Source: Clostridia bacterium
GTDB lineage: Bacteria; Acidobacteriota; Terriglobia; Terriglobales; Acidobacteriaceae
Reading direction: 5' to 3'
DNA length: 64,000 nt
NCBI GenBank assembly: GCA_035561135.1
Contig: DATMYA010000091.1
Span: 27,932 to 91,931, forward strand
A program made the position numbers and the translations under genes. Numbering within the stretch: the first letter of the stretch is position 1; each line of letters begins with the position of its first letter. Positions 41,748 through 50,827 of this stretch are shown here, in pieces. The notes under the pieces are model-generated. The model had not been told where the DNA came from. It was given only the letters and a program-made list of their open reading frames with translations, and did no database searches.

Positions 41748-42122
41748 ATTCGCTGGCCCTATGCTGTGCTTTTCTGGCCCCGTCGCTGATATCCAGAGAC
41801 ATCAATCAACGGTGTGAGATGGAGGCGTGGAGATTTAAGTTGTCAACGTTGCCTGTGCAAATCTTTCGCCAGTAAAAGCTCGTAGGACCTCGTCCTTGTG
41901 TTTTTTAGATGCGAATTCTCCAGCAGCGAATGTCAGCATTTCTGTCGCCTGCCGTCCGCTTTGGTCTTGTCGCCGGAATCGGCGACAGTCAACCATCTCC
42001 GCGTCCTCTTCATCGTCCGTTATCGTCCGTTGGTAACCAGAGTCGTTGAACCTCCGAAGCGTTGATGTGAGGTAAGTTCGTGCTACGATCCACCAGTCCC
42101 CAACTCTGGATCGTGAAACGAA
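41748..42122. other. Divergent intergenic region with a perfect hairpin
   Basis: 375 bases between the AAA+ gene (minus) and the DUF4015 gene (plus). A perfect 8-bp stem TGTCGCCG / CGGCGACA with tetraloop GAAT lies at 41968-41987 and lacks a T-run. A short AGGAC-CTC-GTCCT hairpin followed by TTTTTT is near 41884-41906. Otherwise I see no gene. Confidence 0.5.
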
Positions 42123-43661
42123 ATGTCACGCAGGCTCTTTCTTTGCGTCTTTGCGGCGCTGATTGCCGTGTTTGCTATCGCAGTTTCTGTCTATTTGCTG
42201 ACACCAATTTTCCCCTTGAAATCTGCATCGCGGCTCGGATCGGCCATTTCGAGTTCTGCGCCTATGGCTTCGCCATCCGCACCGGCAATCGCCCCTTCCG
42301 CACTAGCTGCTGTTGGCGGCCCCGGGTCCGCGACTGTGGCGGATCTCAACATCGCGCCGGGAACTGCGCTGCATGAGGTAAAGAAGGGTGATAGCGTTCC
42401 CGGGATCGTCCGACAATATCTGCCGCAGACGAAGTTCATGACCGGCTCGGAGCTGGAAGCCGGCTTGCGCAAGACCAATCTCGATTTGAAGGGCATCTGG
42501 CCTAAGCCGGGCACCACCCTTATCGTCCCTGAATTCATCGCCGGACCTTGGATCGAGAAGCCAGTAGCGAAGGCGAAGGATTACGAGGTCCGCGCTATTT
42601 ATCTGACGGGCACGATGGCTGGCAGCGCACGCGGGTTGGAGATCATCCACAAGTGGCGGAATGCTGGCGGCAACGCCGTCGTCTTCGACGTCAAGGACAG
42701 TGACGGGCTGGTCAATGTTCCGTTCCAGCATCCGCTGGCGCCGCCAACCCAGCGTGTCGCGATACGCAACCTCCCCAAGTTCACCCGCTATCTCCACGGG
42801 CTCGGCCTTCACGCGATTGCTCGCATTGCAGTCTTTCGCGACGAGCACATAGCCGTGCATCATCCTGAGATGACCATTCGCTCGCGTCGCTCTGGCGAGC
42901 CATGGAAAGAGAACGGCAAACTTGTCTGGGCGGATCCTTCGCGCAGCGAGATTTGGGATTACAACATCGCCCTCGCCCGCTTTGCGGCGGAGAGTGGGGC
43001 CGATGAAGTGCAGTTCGACTACGTTCGCTTCCCTGCCGAAGGCGATCAGAAGGACGCCAAATTCGCTTATGAAACCGAGCATCCCCAGTGGAAGCGCTCG
43101 GATGCCGTTACGCACTTCCTGGAAAAAGCGCACTCACAGTTGTGGCCCATGGGCGTCTTGCTCTCGCTCGACGTGTTCGGGATTATGGCCTGGCAGCGTC
43201 CCGTCGATCTCTCCCACACGGGCCAGAACATCCCCGAAATGGCCCGGCATTGCGACATACTTTCGCCAATGATCTATCCATCACACTTCTTCGGCATGGA
43301 CGGATACGCCCTGCCCGGCGATGCGGCGGAGCACTTCATCTCCGAATCTATGGAGAGGTTCCAGAAAATCACCGCAGGCAGCGGCGTCGTGCTTCGCCCG
43401 TGGCTACAGGCGTTTGGATGGAAGACAAAAACTTATTCACCTGAATACATCATTACCCAGGTTCGCGTTGCACATGAGAAGGGCGGCATAGGCTTCCTTT
43501 TCTGGAATGCAAGCAATGACTACGGCAAGCCGTTCGCCGCCATGCCGGTCATGCGCGCCACTCCGGGCAAATTCTTTCGGGGCGACGAGATTGGCAGCAC
43601 GGCACTCCCGGCGGTTGACAAAACCTTGTCGCAGCCCGATGCGTCCAGTAAGGGGCAATGA
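42123..43661 (+). CDS. DUF4015 putative glycoside hydrolase with LysM-like N-terminus
   Basis: 512 residues. A membrane anchor or signal (residues 4-24) is followed by an Ala/Ser/Pro-rich linker. A LysM-like segment is next (HEVKKGDSVPGIVRQYLP ... PGTTLIVPEF, about 83-137). The DUF4015 TIM-barrel covers about 150-470: AVVFDVKDSDGLVNV, ADEVQFDYVRFPAEGD, VLLSLDVFGIMAW and ILSPMIYPSHF. The FDYVRFP motif is the family signature and carries likely catalytic acids. Expected to act on cell-envelope or extracellular glycans. The neighbouring ilvE is functionally unrelated. Confidence 0.82.
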   Translation: MSRRLFLCVFAALIAVFAIAVSVYLLTPIFPLKSASRLGSAISSSAPMASPSAPAIAPSALAAVGGPGSATVADLNIAPGTALHEVKKGDSVPGIVRQYLPQTKFMTGSELEAGLRKTNLDLKGIWPKPGTTLIVPEFIAGPWIEKPVAKAKDYEVRAIYLTGTMAGSARGLEIIHKWRNAGGNAVVFDVKDSDGLVNVPFQHPLAPPTQRVAIRNLPKFTRYLHGLGLHAIARIAVFRDEHIAVHHPEMTIRSRRSGEPWKENGKLVWADPSRSEIWDYNIALARFAAESGADEVQFDYVRFPAEGDQKDAKFAYETEHPQWKRSDAVTHFLEKAHSQLWPMGVLLSLDVFGIMAWQRPVDLSHTGQNIPEMARHCDILSPMIYPSHFFGMDGYALPGDAAEHFISESMERFQKITAGSGVVLRPWLQAFGWKTKTYSPEYIITQVRVAHEKGGIGFLFWNASNDYGKPFAAMPVMRATPGKFFRGDEIGSTALPAVDKTLSQPDASSKGQ

Positions 43662-43733
43662 TCATCGTATAAGTGTGCCGTCGTAGCGAAAGTGCCCGCA
43701 CCCGCATGGAACGGTACTCGCGAGAGCTTAGGA

Positions 43734-43739
43734 TATAAT
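43734..43739 (+). promoter_or_regulatory. TATAAT box upstream of ilvE
   Basis: A perfect TATAAT lies 141 bases before the ATG, predicting a GC-rich leader of about 135 bases with several possible stems. Whether the leader is an attenuator cannot be decided by eye. Confidence 0.45.
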
Positions 43740-43880
43740 TATTAGTCCAGCCGAGTACCTTCCGCAGAGCGGTGAATCGAATTGCGCGACGACTCCGGTC
43801 CCGATGCGCCCGCCCGGTTGGAGGAAGACGGCCGGAACGCGAGTAGGTAATTCCCGCAACAGACCTCGAAGGAGCGCCGC

Positions 43881-44831
43881 ATGGCCATCAAGAAGTCCGA
43901 CAAAATTTGGCATAACGGAAAGATGATCGCCTGGGACGACGCCACTGTCCATGTGATGTCGCACGTCGTCAACTACGGGTCATCGGTCTTCGAAGGCATC
44001 CGTTGCTATAACCTGCCCAGCGGCCCCGCAGTTTTTCGCGCGCATGAACACATGCAGCGCCTGCTGGATTCAGCAAAGATTTACCGCATTGACACCAAGT
44101 TCACCCGCGAACAGCTGGTCGAAGCCATGCTCGATCTCGTCGCCGTGAACGGCATTTGGCCCTGCTACATCCGCCCCATTATCCTGCGCGGATACGGCGA
44201 GATCGGCGTTAACCCGTTCAACTCTCCGACCGAGGTGTACATGGCGAACTACGCCTGGGGCAAGTATCTTGGCGGCGGATCTCCGGATGATGGTGTCGAT
44301 GTCTGCGTCTCCAGTTGGACGCGCATGGCCCCGAACACCTTGCCGGCGATGGCAAAGGCCGGCGCGAACTACATGAACTCGCAGCTCATCAAGATGGAAG
44401 CCATTCTGAACGGCTACGTTGAAGGGATCGCGCTCGACGCAAACGGCTACGTCAGCGAAGGCTCGGGCGAGAACCTGTTCGTGGTGCGTGGCGAGAAATT
44501 GCTTACGGCGCCGCTCGGCAACTCCGTGCTGCCCGGCATTACTCGCGACTCCGTCCTGCGCATCGCGAAGGAACTCGGCATCGAAGTCGTCGAGCAGGTT
44601 ATACCGCGCGAGATGCTTTACGTCGCCGACGAAGTCTTTTTCACCGGGACCGCGGCCGAAATTACTGCGATTCGCTCGGTCGATAAGATCGTGGTTGCCA
44701 ACGGCAAGATGGGCCCGATCACCAAGACAATCCACTCCGAGCTTTTCGGAATCCTGCAAGGCGCCAAGCCAGATCGCTACAACTGGCTTACGCCCGTGCC
44801 TGTGACAGCCAAACAACCCGTCGGCGCGTAG
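43881..44831 (+). CDS. ilvE: Branched-chain amino acid aminotransferase
   Basis: 316 residues, ATG with GAAGGAG upstream. Class IV PLP fold: VMSHVVNYGSSVFEGIRCYN at the N-terminus, IRPIILRGYGEIGVNP in the middle, and the PLP/phosphate motifs MNSQLIKMEAILNGYVEGI, EGSGENLFVVRGE, ITRDSVLRIAKELG and VFFTGTAAEITAI. It carries out the last transamination of leucine, isoleucine and valine synthesis. An intrinsic terminator follows after about 50 bases; it stands as a single gene. Confidence 0.95.
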   Translation: MAIKKSDKIWHNGKMIAWDDATVHVMSHVVNYGSSVFEGIRCYNLPSGPAVFRAHEHMQRLLDSAKIYRIDTKFTREQLVEAMLDLVAVNGIWPCYIRPIILRGYGEIGVNPFNSPTEVYMANYAWGKYLGGGSPDDGVDVCVSSWTRMAPNTLPAMAKAGANYMNSQLIKMEAILNGYVEGIALDANGYVSEGSGENLFVVRGEKLLTAPLGNSVLPGITRDSVLRIAKELGIEVVEQVIPREMLYVADEVFFTGTAAEITAIRSVDKIVVANGKMGPITKTIHSELFGILQGAKPDRYNWLTPVPVTAKQPVGA

Positions 44832-44882
44832 TTCCAGCGCGGCGTTTCCAATAAAGCAGGATCAGTTAGAGTGTCCAGACAA

Positions 44883-44912
44883 GGGGCGCCCACAGGGCGC
44901 TCCTTCTTTTTG
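44883..44912 (+). terminator. Intrinsic terminator of ilvE
   Basis: GGCGCCC / GGGCGCT stem with loop ACA, followed by CCTTCTTTTTG. Confidence 0.8.
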
Positions 44913-44931
44913 TTCTATCAACTTAGCTCTG

Positions 44932-44982
44932 CCAGCGGCAACCGGCGCCTGGCGACTGGCGACTGGCAACTGCCGTCTCGCG
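44932..44982. repeat. Degenerate GGCGACTGGCGACTGGCAAC tract
   Basis: CAGCGGCAACCGG, CGCCTGGCGACTGGCGACTGGC and AACTGCCGTCTCGCG continue as imperfect units of about 8 bases. Same family as 24383. Confidence 0.65.
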
Positions 44983-45037
44983 TCCGCGCTCCGACATCTG
45001 GGGTAGAATCCTTGAACACTTCTGTGGAGGAATTGCA

Positions 45038-45556
45038 ATGACCACTGCCAGCACTGCCGCTATGACACCTGAGTTCGCTGTCGCCTTGCGCGACTTCCTG
45101 CTTGAATCCGTGACAGGAGAGTTCGAAGCGACAAAGAAAGTTGTCGGCGCTGTTCTCCCCGGCGACTACCGTCCTGACCCGAAGTCGAAGACTGCCCCAG
45201 AACTTGCGAAGCACATTGTCGAGGTCGAAGTGCAATTCCTGCACGAGATCGCCAATGGCGAATTCAAGATGGAGCCCATGTTCCCAGACATCCCTGCCGA
45301 ACCTAAAGCTCTTGCGCAATGGTACGAACAGGAGTTCCCGAAGGCCGTTCAGCGAGTGCGCGACATGACAGCCGAACAACTCGTTAAGCCTGTGGATTTC
45401 TACGGCGTAATGACCATGCCGGTCGTAAAGTATCTCGGCTTTGTTGACAAGCACAGCGTCCACCACCGAGGACAGCTATCGACGTATCTGCGCCCGCTTG
45501 GCGGCAAGGTGCCCGGCATCTATGGCGGCAGTGCCGACGAACCCTGGCAGGGATAG
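45038..45556 (+). CDS. DinB-fold protein
   Basis: 172 residues from ATG with TGGAGGAATT upstream; a TAGAAT box lies at 45004-45009. A four-helix DinB/YfiT-like bundle has candidate metal-ligand histidines in LAKHIVEVEVQF and in DKHSVHHRGQLSTYL, where HxxxHRGQ is the family signature. Members bind Zn or Ni; many act as thiol-dependent transferases (bacillithiol S-transferases) in Firmicutes, but the role in Acidobacteriota is not set. Not related to DNA polymerase IV, despite the name. Confidence 0.85.
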   Translation: MTTASTAAMTPEFAVALRDFLLESVTGEFEATKKVVGAVLPGDYRPDPKSKTAPELAKHIVEVEVQFLHEIANGEFKMEPMFPDIPAEPKALAQWYEQEFPKAVQRVRDMTAEQLVKPVDFYGVMTMPVVKYLGFVDKHSVHHRGQLSTYLRPLGGKVPGIYGGSADEPWQG

Positions 45557-45579
45557 CCCCCTAGTAGAGTAGGTGAATC

Positions 45580-45610
45580 GGGTGGCACAGCCTGAAGGTC
45601 TGCGCCACCC
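45580..45610. terminator. Hairpin between convergent dinB-like and P450 genes
   Basis: GGGTGGC / GCCACCC with an inner CCTGAAGG hairpin. There is no strong T-run, so function as a terminator is uncertain. Confidence 0.4.
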
Positions 45611-45621
45611 ATAACCAGCAC

Positions 45622-47019
45622 TCATCGGCAAGCGGCTACTCGCATAGGCATCCCGTTCTTCGGTCTCAGCGTGAACAGCGGTTGCGGCTCAACCTTGTGT
45701 CCCTCGACGTGCTCCAAGCGCCAACGTTGCGCGAACGTAGCCAGCACCAGCACTCCCTCCATCCACGCGAACGCCTCGCCGATACACTGCCGTGGGCCCA
45801 TGCCAAACGGGAAATACGAAAACCGCGGCCGCGCGGCTTTTGCCTCCGGGGTAAACCGCTCAGGATCAAATCGCAGCGGCTTGGGGTAATACCGCGGATC
45901 GCGATGCGTGACGAACTGGCTCATCAGGACGGTCGTGCCGGCCGGCAGTCGATACGGCCCGAGCTCAAAGTCAGCTAGCGCCTGTCTCCCCATCGCCCAC
46001 GCCGGCGGATACAAGCGCATCGACTCGGCCAGCACCATCTCGGTGTAACGCAGTTTTGGCAGATCGTCGCAGGTTGCCGCGCGCGACCCGAGCACCGCAT
46101 CGACCTCGGCGTACATGCGTTCGCGGGCGTCAGGATTCTGTGATAGCACATACCACGTCCACGTCAGTGCGATGGCCATGGTTTCGTAACCGGCGAGGAA
46201 AATCGTTATCACCTGATCGCGCAGGTCGCGGTCTGTCCAGCCCATCTCCGCCTGTGACGCGAGCATGAAGGGCAGCAGGTCGCGCCCTTCTGCCGCCCCG
46301 CGCGCAGTCGCCTTGCGACGCTCGGCAATCATTCGCGAAATCGTTGCGTCCAGCCGAGCGCGGGCATGAACGAATTTCCGCAGCGGCGTGAAAGGCACGC
46401 CAAGCAGCAGGTTAATCCCCGGCAGCAACACCAGCGCGTTATAAACCTGCATGATGTCGCCGACTCCGGCGTTCAGCGGCACAACTTCTTCGCCCAGTTC
46501 GAAGTTGAACAGCGTCGCCGAAACCGTGCCTAGGGTAAGGTGCATCATCTCGCGATAGACGTCGAGCGTTTCGTCCTCCCGCCAACGATCGCGCAGCGCC
46601 GCCGCGCGCCGCACGATTTCATCCACATATGCAGGCACCTGCTGGCGATGGAATGCAGGCTGCGCTACCTGGCGTTGCTTTCTGTGCACCGCGCCATCGG
46701 CGGTGATCATGCCTTCGCCCAACAGGATTCTCGCCCGCTGCTGCGTACGCTCCTTGATGAAGTTGGAGTGCTGCACGATCAGCACTTCGCGAATGTACTC
46801 TGGATTGCTCAGAAACACGATGTGCTTCGCGCCAAGCTGGTAGTGCGCGATGTCGCCGAACTCGCGAGCGAGTTGCGAGAAAAACTTAAGCGGATCGAGT
46901 GGACGCAACCGCCGCGCACCGTACCAAAGCAGGTTGTGCTTCAGCCCGTGCGGAAAATGATACGACCCGCGCCGAAACGCTTCGGCGGGACGATAAGCAG
47001 ACGTCATCTCGGAGGACAT
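45622..47019 (-). CDS. Cytochrome P450
   Basis: 465 residues, soluble bacterial P450. I-helix [12 protein letters not shown] (oxygen-binding region with Glu-Thr in place of the common acid-Thr). ExxR is in AESMRLYPP; the PERF region is FDPERFTPE. The haem-thiolate loop [17 protein letters not shown] carries the axial Cys. It oxidises an unknown lipophilic substrate. No ferredoxin gene is next to it. It is divergent from pilT with a 237-base shared upstream region. Confidence 0.93.
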   Translation of the reverse strand: MSSEMTSAYRPAEAFRRGSYHFPHGLKHNLLWYGARRLRPLDPLKFFSQLAREFGDIAHYQLGAKHIVFLSNPEYIREVLIVQHSNFIKERTQQRARILLGEGMITADGAVHRKQRQVAQPAFHRQQVPAYVDEIVRRAAALRDRWREDETLDVYREMMHLTLGTVSATLFNFELGEEVVPLNAGVGDIMQVYNALVLLPGINLLLGVPFTPLRKFVHARARLDATISRMIAERRKATARGAAEGRDLLPFMLASQAEMGWTDRDLRDQVITIFLAGYETMAIALTWTWYVLSQNPDARERMYAEVDAVLGSRAATCDDLPKLRYTEMVLAESMRLYPPAWAMGRQALADFELGPYRLPAGTTVLMSQFVTHRDPRYYPKPLRFDPERFTPEAKAARPRFSYFPFGMGPRQCIGEAFAWMEGVLVLATFAQRWRLEHVEGHKVEPQPLFTLRPKNGMPMRVAACR

Positions 47020-47256
47020 AGGTAACGCGATATAGATGCCCTTGGCAGCCCCACGGTTCTATGGCTGCGCAATTTGGCGGCTTCCGGAATGCAGGGCGAA
47101 GCTGGCAAACGGCAAGTGAACACATATGCTGAACACATGAGCAAAGCCTGACTCCCTTTCGTACCTATCTGTCGTGAGTTGCCGTATTGCGTTGCTTCGT
47201 CGAAAAGTGGTACTTTCCAGCCACTCGCAACAGTTGGCAGGATTCGGACAGGACTC

Positions 47257-48381
47257 ATGCACATTGACGATTTGTTACGCACCGCGATGGAGCGCAAAGC
47301 TTCGGATTTGCACCTCAAGGTCGGCAACTACCCGCACATAAGGGTTGACGGCGATCTTGTGGCGCTGAGCGACCAGCCTCGCGTTAGCGCCGAAGACATG
47401 CTGAACATGGCGTTCAGCATGATGTCGAACCGGCAGAAGCAGAAGTTCAAGGAATCCGCCGAACTCGATATGGCTTATGGCGTCGCCGGCCTGGGCCGTT
47501 TCCGCGTCAACGTCTTCCAGCAGCGCGGCAACGTGGGCCTCGTGCTTCGCGTCATTCCGACCAAGATTCGCGCGCTCGATGAGCTCTACATGCCGCAGAT
47601 CATCGAAAAGATATGCGAAGAAGCCCGCGGACTAGTGCTCGTCACCGGTGTCACCGGTTCAGGTAAGTCCACGACGCTGGCGGCCATGATCGACCGCATC
47701 AACTCCACGCGTCCGGAGCACATCATCACCATTGAAGATCCGATCGAGTTCCTGCATCGTGACAAGAAAGGCTTCGTCAACCAGCGCGAGGTGGAAGTGG
47801 ATACGCCTTCGTTCGGTTCGGCGCTGCGCGCCAGTCTGCGCCAGGACCCCGACGTCATCCTCGTCGGCGAAATGCGCGATCTGGAGACGATCTCGACCGC
47901 GCTGCACGCCGCTGAAACCGGTCACATGGTCTTCTCGACTTTGCACACGCTGGATGCCGTGGAAACGATCAACCGCATCATCTCGGTCTTCCCACCGCCT
48001 GAGCAGAAGCAGATTCGCCTGCAACTGGCCGCTACTCTGAAGGCGGTGGTCAGCCAGCGATTGGTTCGCCGCGCAGATGGTGCCGGCCGCGTCCCTGCCG
48101 TCGAGGTGCTCGTCAGCACCGCGTACATCCGTGAGTGCATCATGACTCCGGAGAAGACGCGCAACATCAAGGAAGCGCTGTCGCAAGGTGTGTCGCAATA
48201 CGGCATGCAGACCTTCGACCAGTCGCTCTACGATCTCTATACGCAAGGGCTCATCGCGTACGATACCGCGCTGGACAATGCCTCCAACCCGGACGACTTC
48301 AAGCTGCGTGTCCAGGGAATCTCTGGAACGGCGGAATCAACCAGGGACGAGATGCAGTCCTCGGGGTTCGGCGGACGTTGA
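47257..48381 (+). CDS. pilT: Type IV pilus retraction ATPase PilT
   Basis: 374 residues from MHIDDLLRTAMERKASDLHL, the conserved PilT N-terminus; a longer frame from 47179 is not conserved. Walker A GVTGSGKS at 131-138, then the Asp/His boxes (TIEDPIEFLH), Walker B VILVGEMRDLETIS, and AIRAGCxE replaced by the AETGHMVFSTLHT box. It hydrolyses ATP to depolymerise pilin and pull the pilus in. No pilin or pilB is next to it. recX follows on the same strand after about 90 bases. Confidence 0.95.
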   Translation: MHIDDLLRTAMERKASDLHLKVGNYPHIRVDGDLVALSDQPRVSAEDMLNMAFSMMSNRQKQKFKESAELDMAYGVAGLGRFRVNVFQQRGNVGLVLRVIPTKIRALDELYMPQIIEKICEEARGLVLVTGVTGSGKSTTLAAMIDRINSTRPEHIITIEDPIEFLHRDKKGFVNQREVEVDTPSFGSALRASLRQDPDVILVGEMRDLETISTALHAAETGHMVFSTLHTLDAVETINRIISVFPPPEQKQIRLQLAATLKAVVSQRLVRRADGAGRVPAVEVLVSTAYIRECIMTPEKTRNIKEALSQGVSQYGMQTFDQSLYDLYTQGLIAYDTALDNASNPDDFKLRVQGISGTAESTRDEMQSSGFGGR

Positions 48382-48474
48382 GCTTCTCTGCGCCGGATAT
48401 AACGGACGCGCTGCGGCGCGTCCCTTCTGTTGGGCGATTGCCATCTTCCCTGGAAGCGGCTACCTTAACTCACT

Positions 48475-49038
48475 GTGACCTTCAAGCGGAGCAACAGGAC
48501 CTACGACGAAGCCTCTCTTTACGAGTACGCGGTTGGCGCGCTGGGACGGCGCATGCGTACCGTCGTGGAACTGAAGCGCCTGATGCGCACCAGGGTCGGC
48601 AAGCAGGCAGATGGCGATACGCTCGTCGGCGCCGTCATTACGCGTCTGAAAGATCATCACTATCTGGATGATTCGCACTTCGCTGCCGTCTATTCGAGCT
48701 TCCGTAAGGACAACGAAAAATTCGGAAGAATGCGCGTTAAGCAGGACCTGAAGCTCAAGGGCGTCCAGGAAGAGGTTATCGAGCAGGCTGTGACCGCCGT
48801 GTATGACGGCATTAGCGACGAGCAGCAGGCGCGCAGGTTCCTGAGCCGCAAGCGCCTGAAGAAACCAACCGACCAGAAAGAAACTGCACGCATCTTCCGC
48901 ACGATGGTGAGAGCTGGCTTCGGCACGCGCACGATTGTTGGTATCCTGAAAAACTGGGACGTTGAAGACGAGACGCTGATGCTGCTGGAACAGGAGCAGG
49001 CAGAAGCCGAAACCAGAATCGAGGACGAGGAAGCTTGA
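48475..49038 (+). CDS. recX: RecX-family regulator of RecA
   Basis: 187 residues from GTG (VTFKRSNRTYDEASLYEYAVG). The three-helix tandem repeats of RecX are visible: ALGRRMRTVVELKRLMR, VGAVITRLKDHHYLDDSHFAAVY, KFGRMRVKQDLKLKGVQEEVI and AGFGTRTIVGILKNW. RecX binds in the groove of RecA filaments and limits their activity. The GTG lacks a Shine-Dalgarno and has TACCTT 8 bases before it. Its stop overlaps the next start (TTGA). Confidence 0.9.
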   Translation: MTFKRSNRTYDEASLYEYAVGALGRRMRTVVELKRLMRTRVGKQADGDTLVGAVITRLKDHHYLDDSHFAAVYSSFRKDNEKFGRMRVKQDLKLKGVQEEVIEQAVTAVYDGISDEQQARRFLSRKRLKKPTDQKETARIFRTMVRAGFGTRTIVGILKNWDVEDETLMLLEQEQAEAETRIEDEEA

Positions 49039-49670
49039 AAGTATACGATTGGGACGAAGCGGTCGAGCACCTGAAGAGCAACGATGCGCGAATGGCCGCG
49101 ATCATCGAGCGCATCGGTCCTTCCAGGATGGAAATTCGTCATACGCACTCGATTTTTTATTCCCTGCTGCGATCCATCGTTTATCAGCAGCTTGCAGGCA
49201 AAGCGGCGGCGGCGATCTTCAACCGTTTGAATGTCGCGATGACAAGCAGCGAGTCGGCCGACACGCACGCAACGCCGGAACAGATTCTGGCCGCATCGGA
49301 AGAAACGCTGCGTGCGGCGGGACTCTCGCGCAACAAGATGCTAGCCGTAAAGGATCTAGCGGCGAAGACGATCGACGGAACCGTTCCCACGCTCCGGATG
49401 ATTCACGGCATGAGCGACGATGAGATTATCGACCGCATCGTGCAGGTGCGCGGCATTGGCCGATGGACGGTCGAGATGCTGCTGATTTTCCGGCTCGCAC
49501 GTCCGGACGTTCTGCCGCTCGATGACCTCGGGGTGCGCAAGGGTATCAAGGTGACGTATCGCATGCGCGCACTTCCGACCAAGGAACAGATGGTGAAGAA
49601 GTCTGCGAAGTGGCGTCCGTGGCGCTCGGTCGGCAGCTGGTACATGTGGCGCGCCTCGGAGCTGAAGTAG
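49035..49670 (+). CDS. AlkA/3-methyladenine DNA glycosylase-like HhH-GPD protein
   Basis: 211 residues from a TTG that overlaps the recX stop by 4 bases (TTGA). HhH-GPD fold: SIVYQQLAGKAAAAIFNRL (N-terminal helices), hairpin VRGIGRWTVEMLLIFRLARPDV, and the catalytic Asp in LPLDDLGVRKG. It removes alkylated bases such as 3-methyladenine from DNA. Coupling with recX makes a small DNA-repair unit. A strong terminator follows. Confidence 0.9.
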   Translation: MKVYDWDEAVEHLKSNDARMAAIIERIGPSRMEIRHTHSIFYSLLRSIVYQQLAGKAAAAIFNRLNVAMTSSESADTHATPEQILAASEETLRAAGLSRNKMLAVKDLAAKTIDGTVPTLRMIHGMSDDEIIDRIVQVRGIGRWTVEMLLIFRLARPDVLPLDDLGVRKGIKVTYRMRALPTKEQMVKKSAKWRPWRSVGSWYMWRASELK

Positions 49671-49707
49671 GCAAAAGGTTGGTGTCGAGAGTCGTCAGTC
49701 GCGGGTG

Positions 49708-49737
49708 CCCCGTCCTAGCTCCGCTAGGGCGGGGTTT
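49708..49737 (+). terminator. Intrinsic terminator of recX-glycosylase unit
   Basis: CCCCGTCCTAGC / GCTAGGGCGGGG (one mismatch) with loop TCC and TTTT after it. Confidence 0.85.
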
Positions 49738-49785
49738 TGGCTCAGAGTAATCACAGGGTATCGTGCGCCGGAAACTCCGCTTTAA

Positions 49786-50511
49786 CTATTCGCTGCTACC
49801 CTGCCGGGTTTCGGGAGATCGCTCTTCCGGTTCGCGTTCGGCTTCGCGATAATCGGCGTAGCGCCCGAATACGGTGACGTGGAAGACGGGTTGACGGCGC
49901 TCCTCGATAGGATCAATCAAGCCGATCTCTTTGAGCGGCAGAAAATACTGCTCGATCCACTTGTGCTGCTTCCTGGTCAAGCCGCGCTTAGAGATGTCCA
50001 CGGTCATGCCGGTCATGTGCGTAGAAGCGGTCTCCCCTTCCTGGGGTGCGGCATTGCGGTTATGGCGGCGAAGCTTCTTCTGCTGCTCGGCCGTGCGCAC
50101 GAGCGAGTTGACCTGGATGGGACGCTTAAACTCCTCGTAATACGCTTCGCTGAAATCCTGTAAAAAGTCGCGCAGCCAGGAACGGCAGTAGCGGCGCGTC
50201 TCCGTCAGATTGCTGGCGATAATCAACGCCTGGCTCTCGCTCAACGGCACAAGCTGTTCGCTGCCAATAAGTCCGAGGAGTTCGTCGTCGTCGGCGATGC
50301 GGGGCAGTTCAAGGCGGTCTATCTCTTCATTCTGGCGCACAAGCAGTTCGTGCGATCCGCGGAACATGGGGTTCCAGACGACGCGGCGCACGTGCCGCCC
50401 GCGATGCACGCGGCGCGTACGCGTTCGACGCGTTGCAGCAGACACCGTCGTCGCTGCAGATAGCATTAGCATGACGACGATCAGGAAGTAAGCTATGCGC
50501 CTGGACAGCAT
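49786..50511 (-). CDS. DUF5715 family exported protein, M15-peptidase-like
   Basis: 241 residues, ATG with GAGG upstream. A signal peptide (IAYFLIVVMLMLSAATTVSA) is followed by a very basic Arg-rich stretch. The C-terminal half resembles the D-alanyl-D-alanine carboxypeptidase/M15 fold: VNSLVRTAEQQKKLRR, a STHMTGMTVDISKRG box (His and Asp as likely zinc ligands) and FHVTVF (second His). Inferred periplasmic peptidase acting on peptidoglycan or a related peptide; activity is not shown for the family as far as I know. Confidence 0.75.
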   Translation of the reverse strand: MLSRRIAYFLIVVMLMLSAATTVSAATRRTRTRRVHRGRHVRRVVWNPMFRGSHELLVRQNEEIDRLELPRIADDDELLGLIGSEQLVPLSESQALIIASNLTETRRYCRSWLRDFLQDFSEAYYEEFKRPIQVNSLVRTAEQQKKLRRHNRNAAPQEGETASTHMTGMTVDISKRGLTRKQHKWIEQYFLPLKEIGLIDPIEERRQPVFHVTVFGRYADYREAEREPEERSPETRQGSSE

Positions 50512-50612
50512 CTGTACCTCAACTCCAGAATTTTCGATGCAATGAGTCCGTGGATTGTAACCCAGAGTAGAAGAATTTCATCTTGGTAAATGACCTGAGA
50601 CTTTACGGAAGG

Positions 50613-50660
50613 ACAGTGGCCGCTTGCCAGTTGCCGGTGGCCACTTGCCAGCGAGTTGCT
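50613..50660. repeat. Degenerate TTGCCAGTTGCCGGTGGCC tract upstream of alaS
   Basis: CAGTGGCCGCTTGCCAGTTGCCGG, TGGCCACTTGCCAGCGAGTTGC units. Same family as 19318. Confidence 0.65.
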
Positions 50661-50827
50661 TCAGCGGGTCTACGAACTAATGAAATCGAAGCCACGCACC
50701 CCAGCCCGTACCGGCGAAGGTTCTCCGCTTAACTTGTTACAATTGGAGGTTCAACTTCCCCGGTTAACACGTCCGACCATGGTTGTCGCAGTCGACGGTT
50801 GACGTCTGGAAGTTCCCGATCTTACTT

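Noticed and set aside
50661..50827. T-box or other tRNA-sensing leader upstream of alaS
   Set aside because: No T-box core sequence or specifier-loop arrangement; only a TACAAT box and repeat tract are present.
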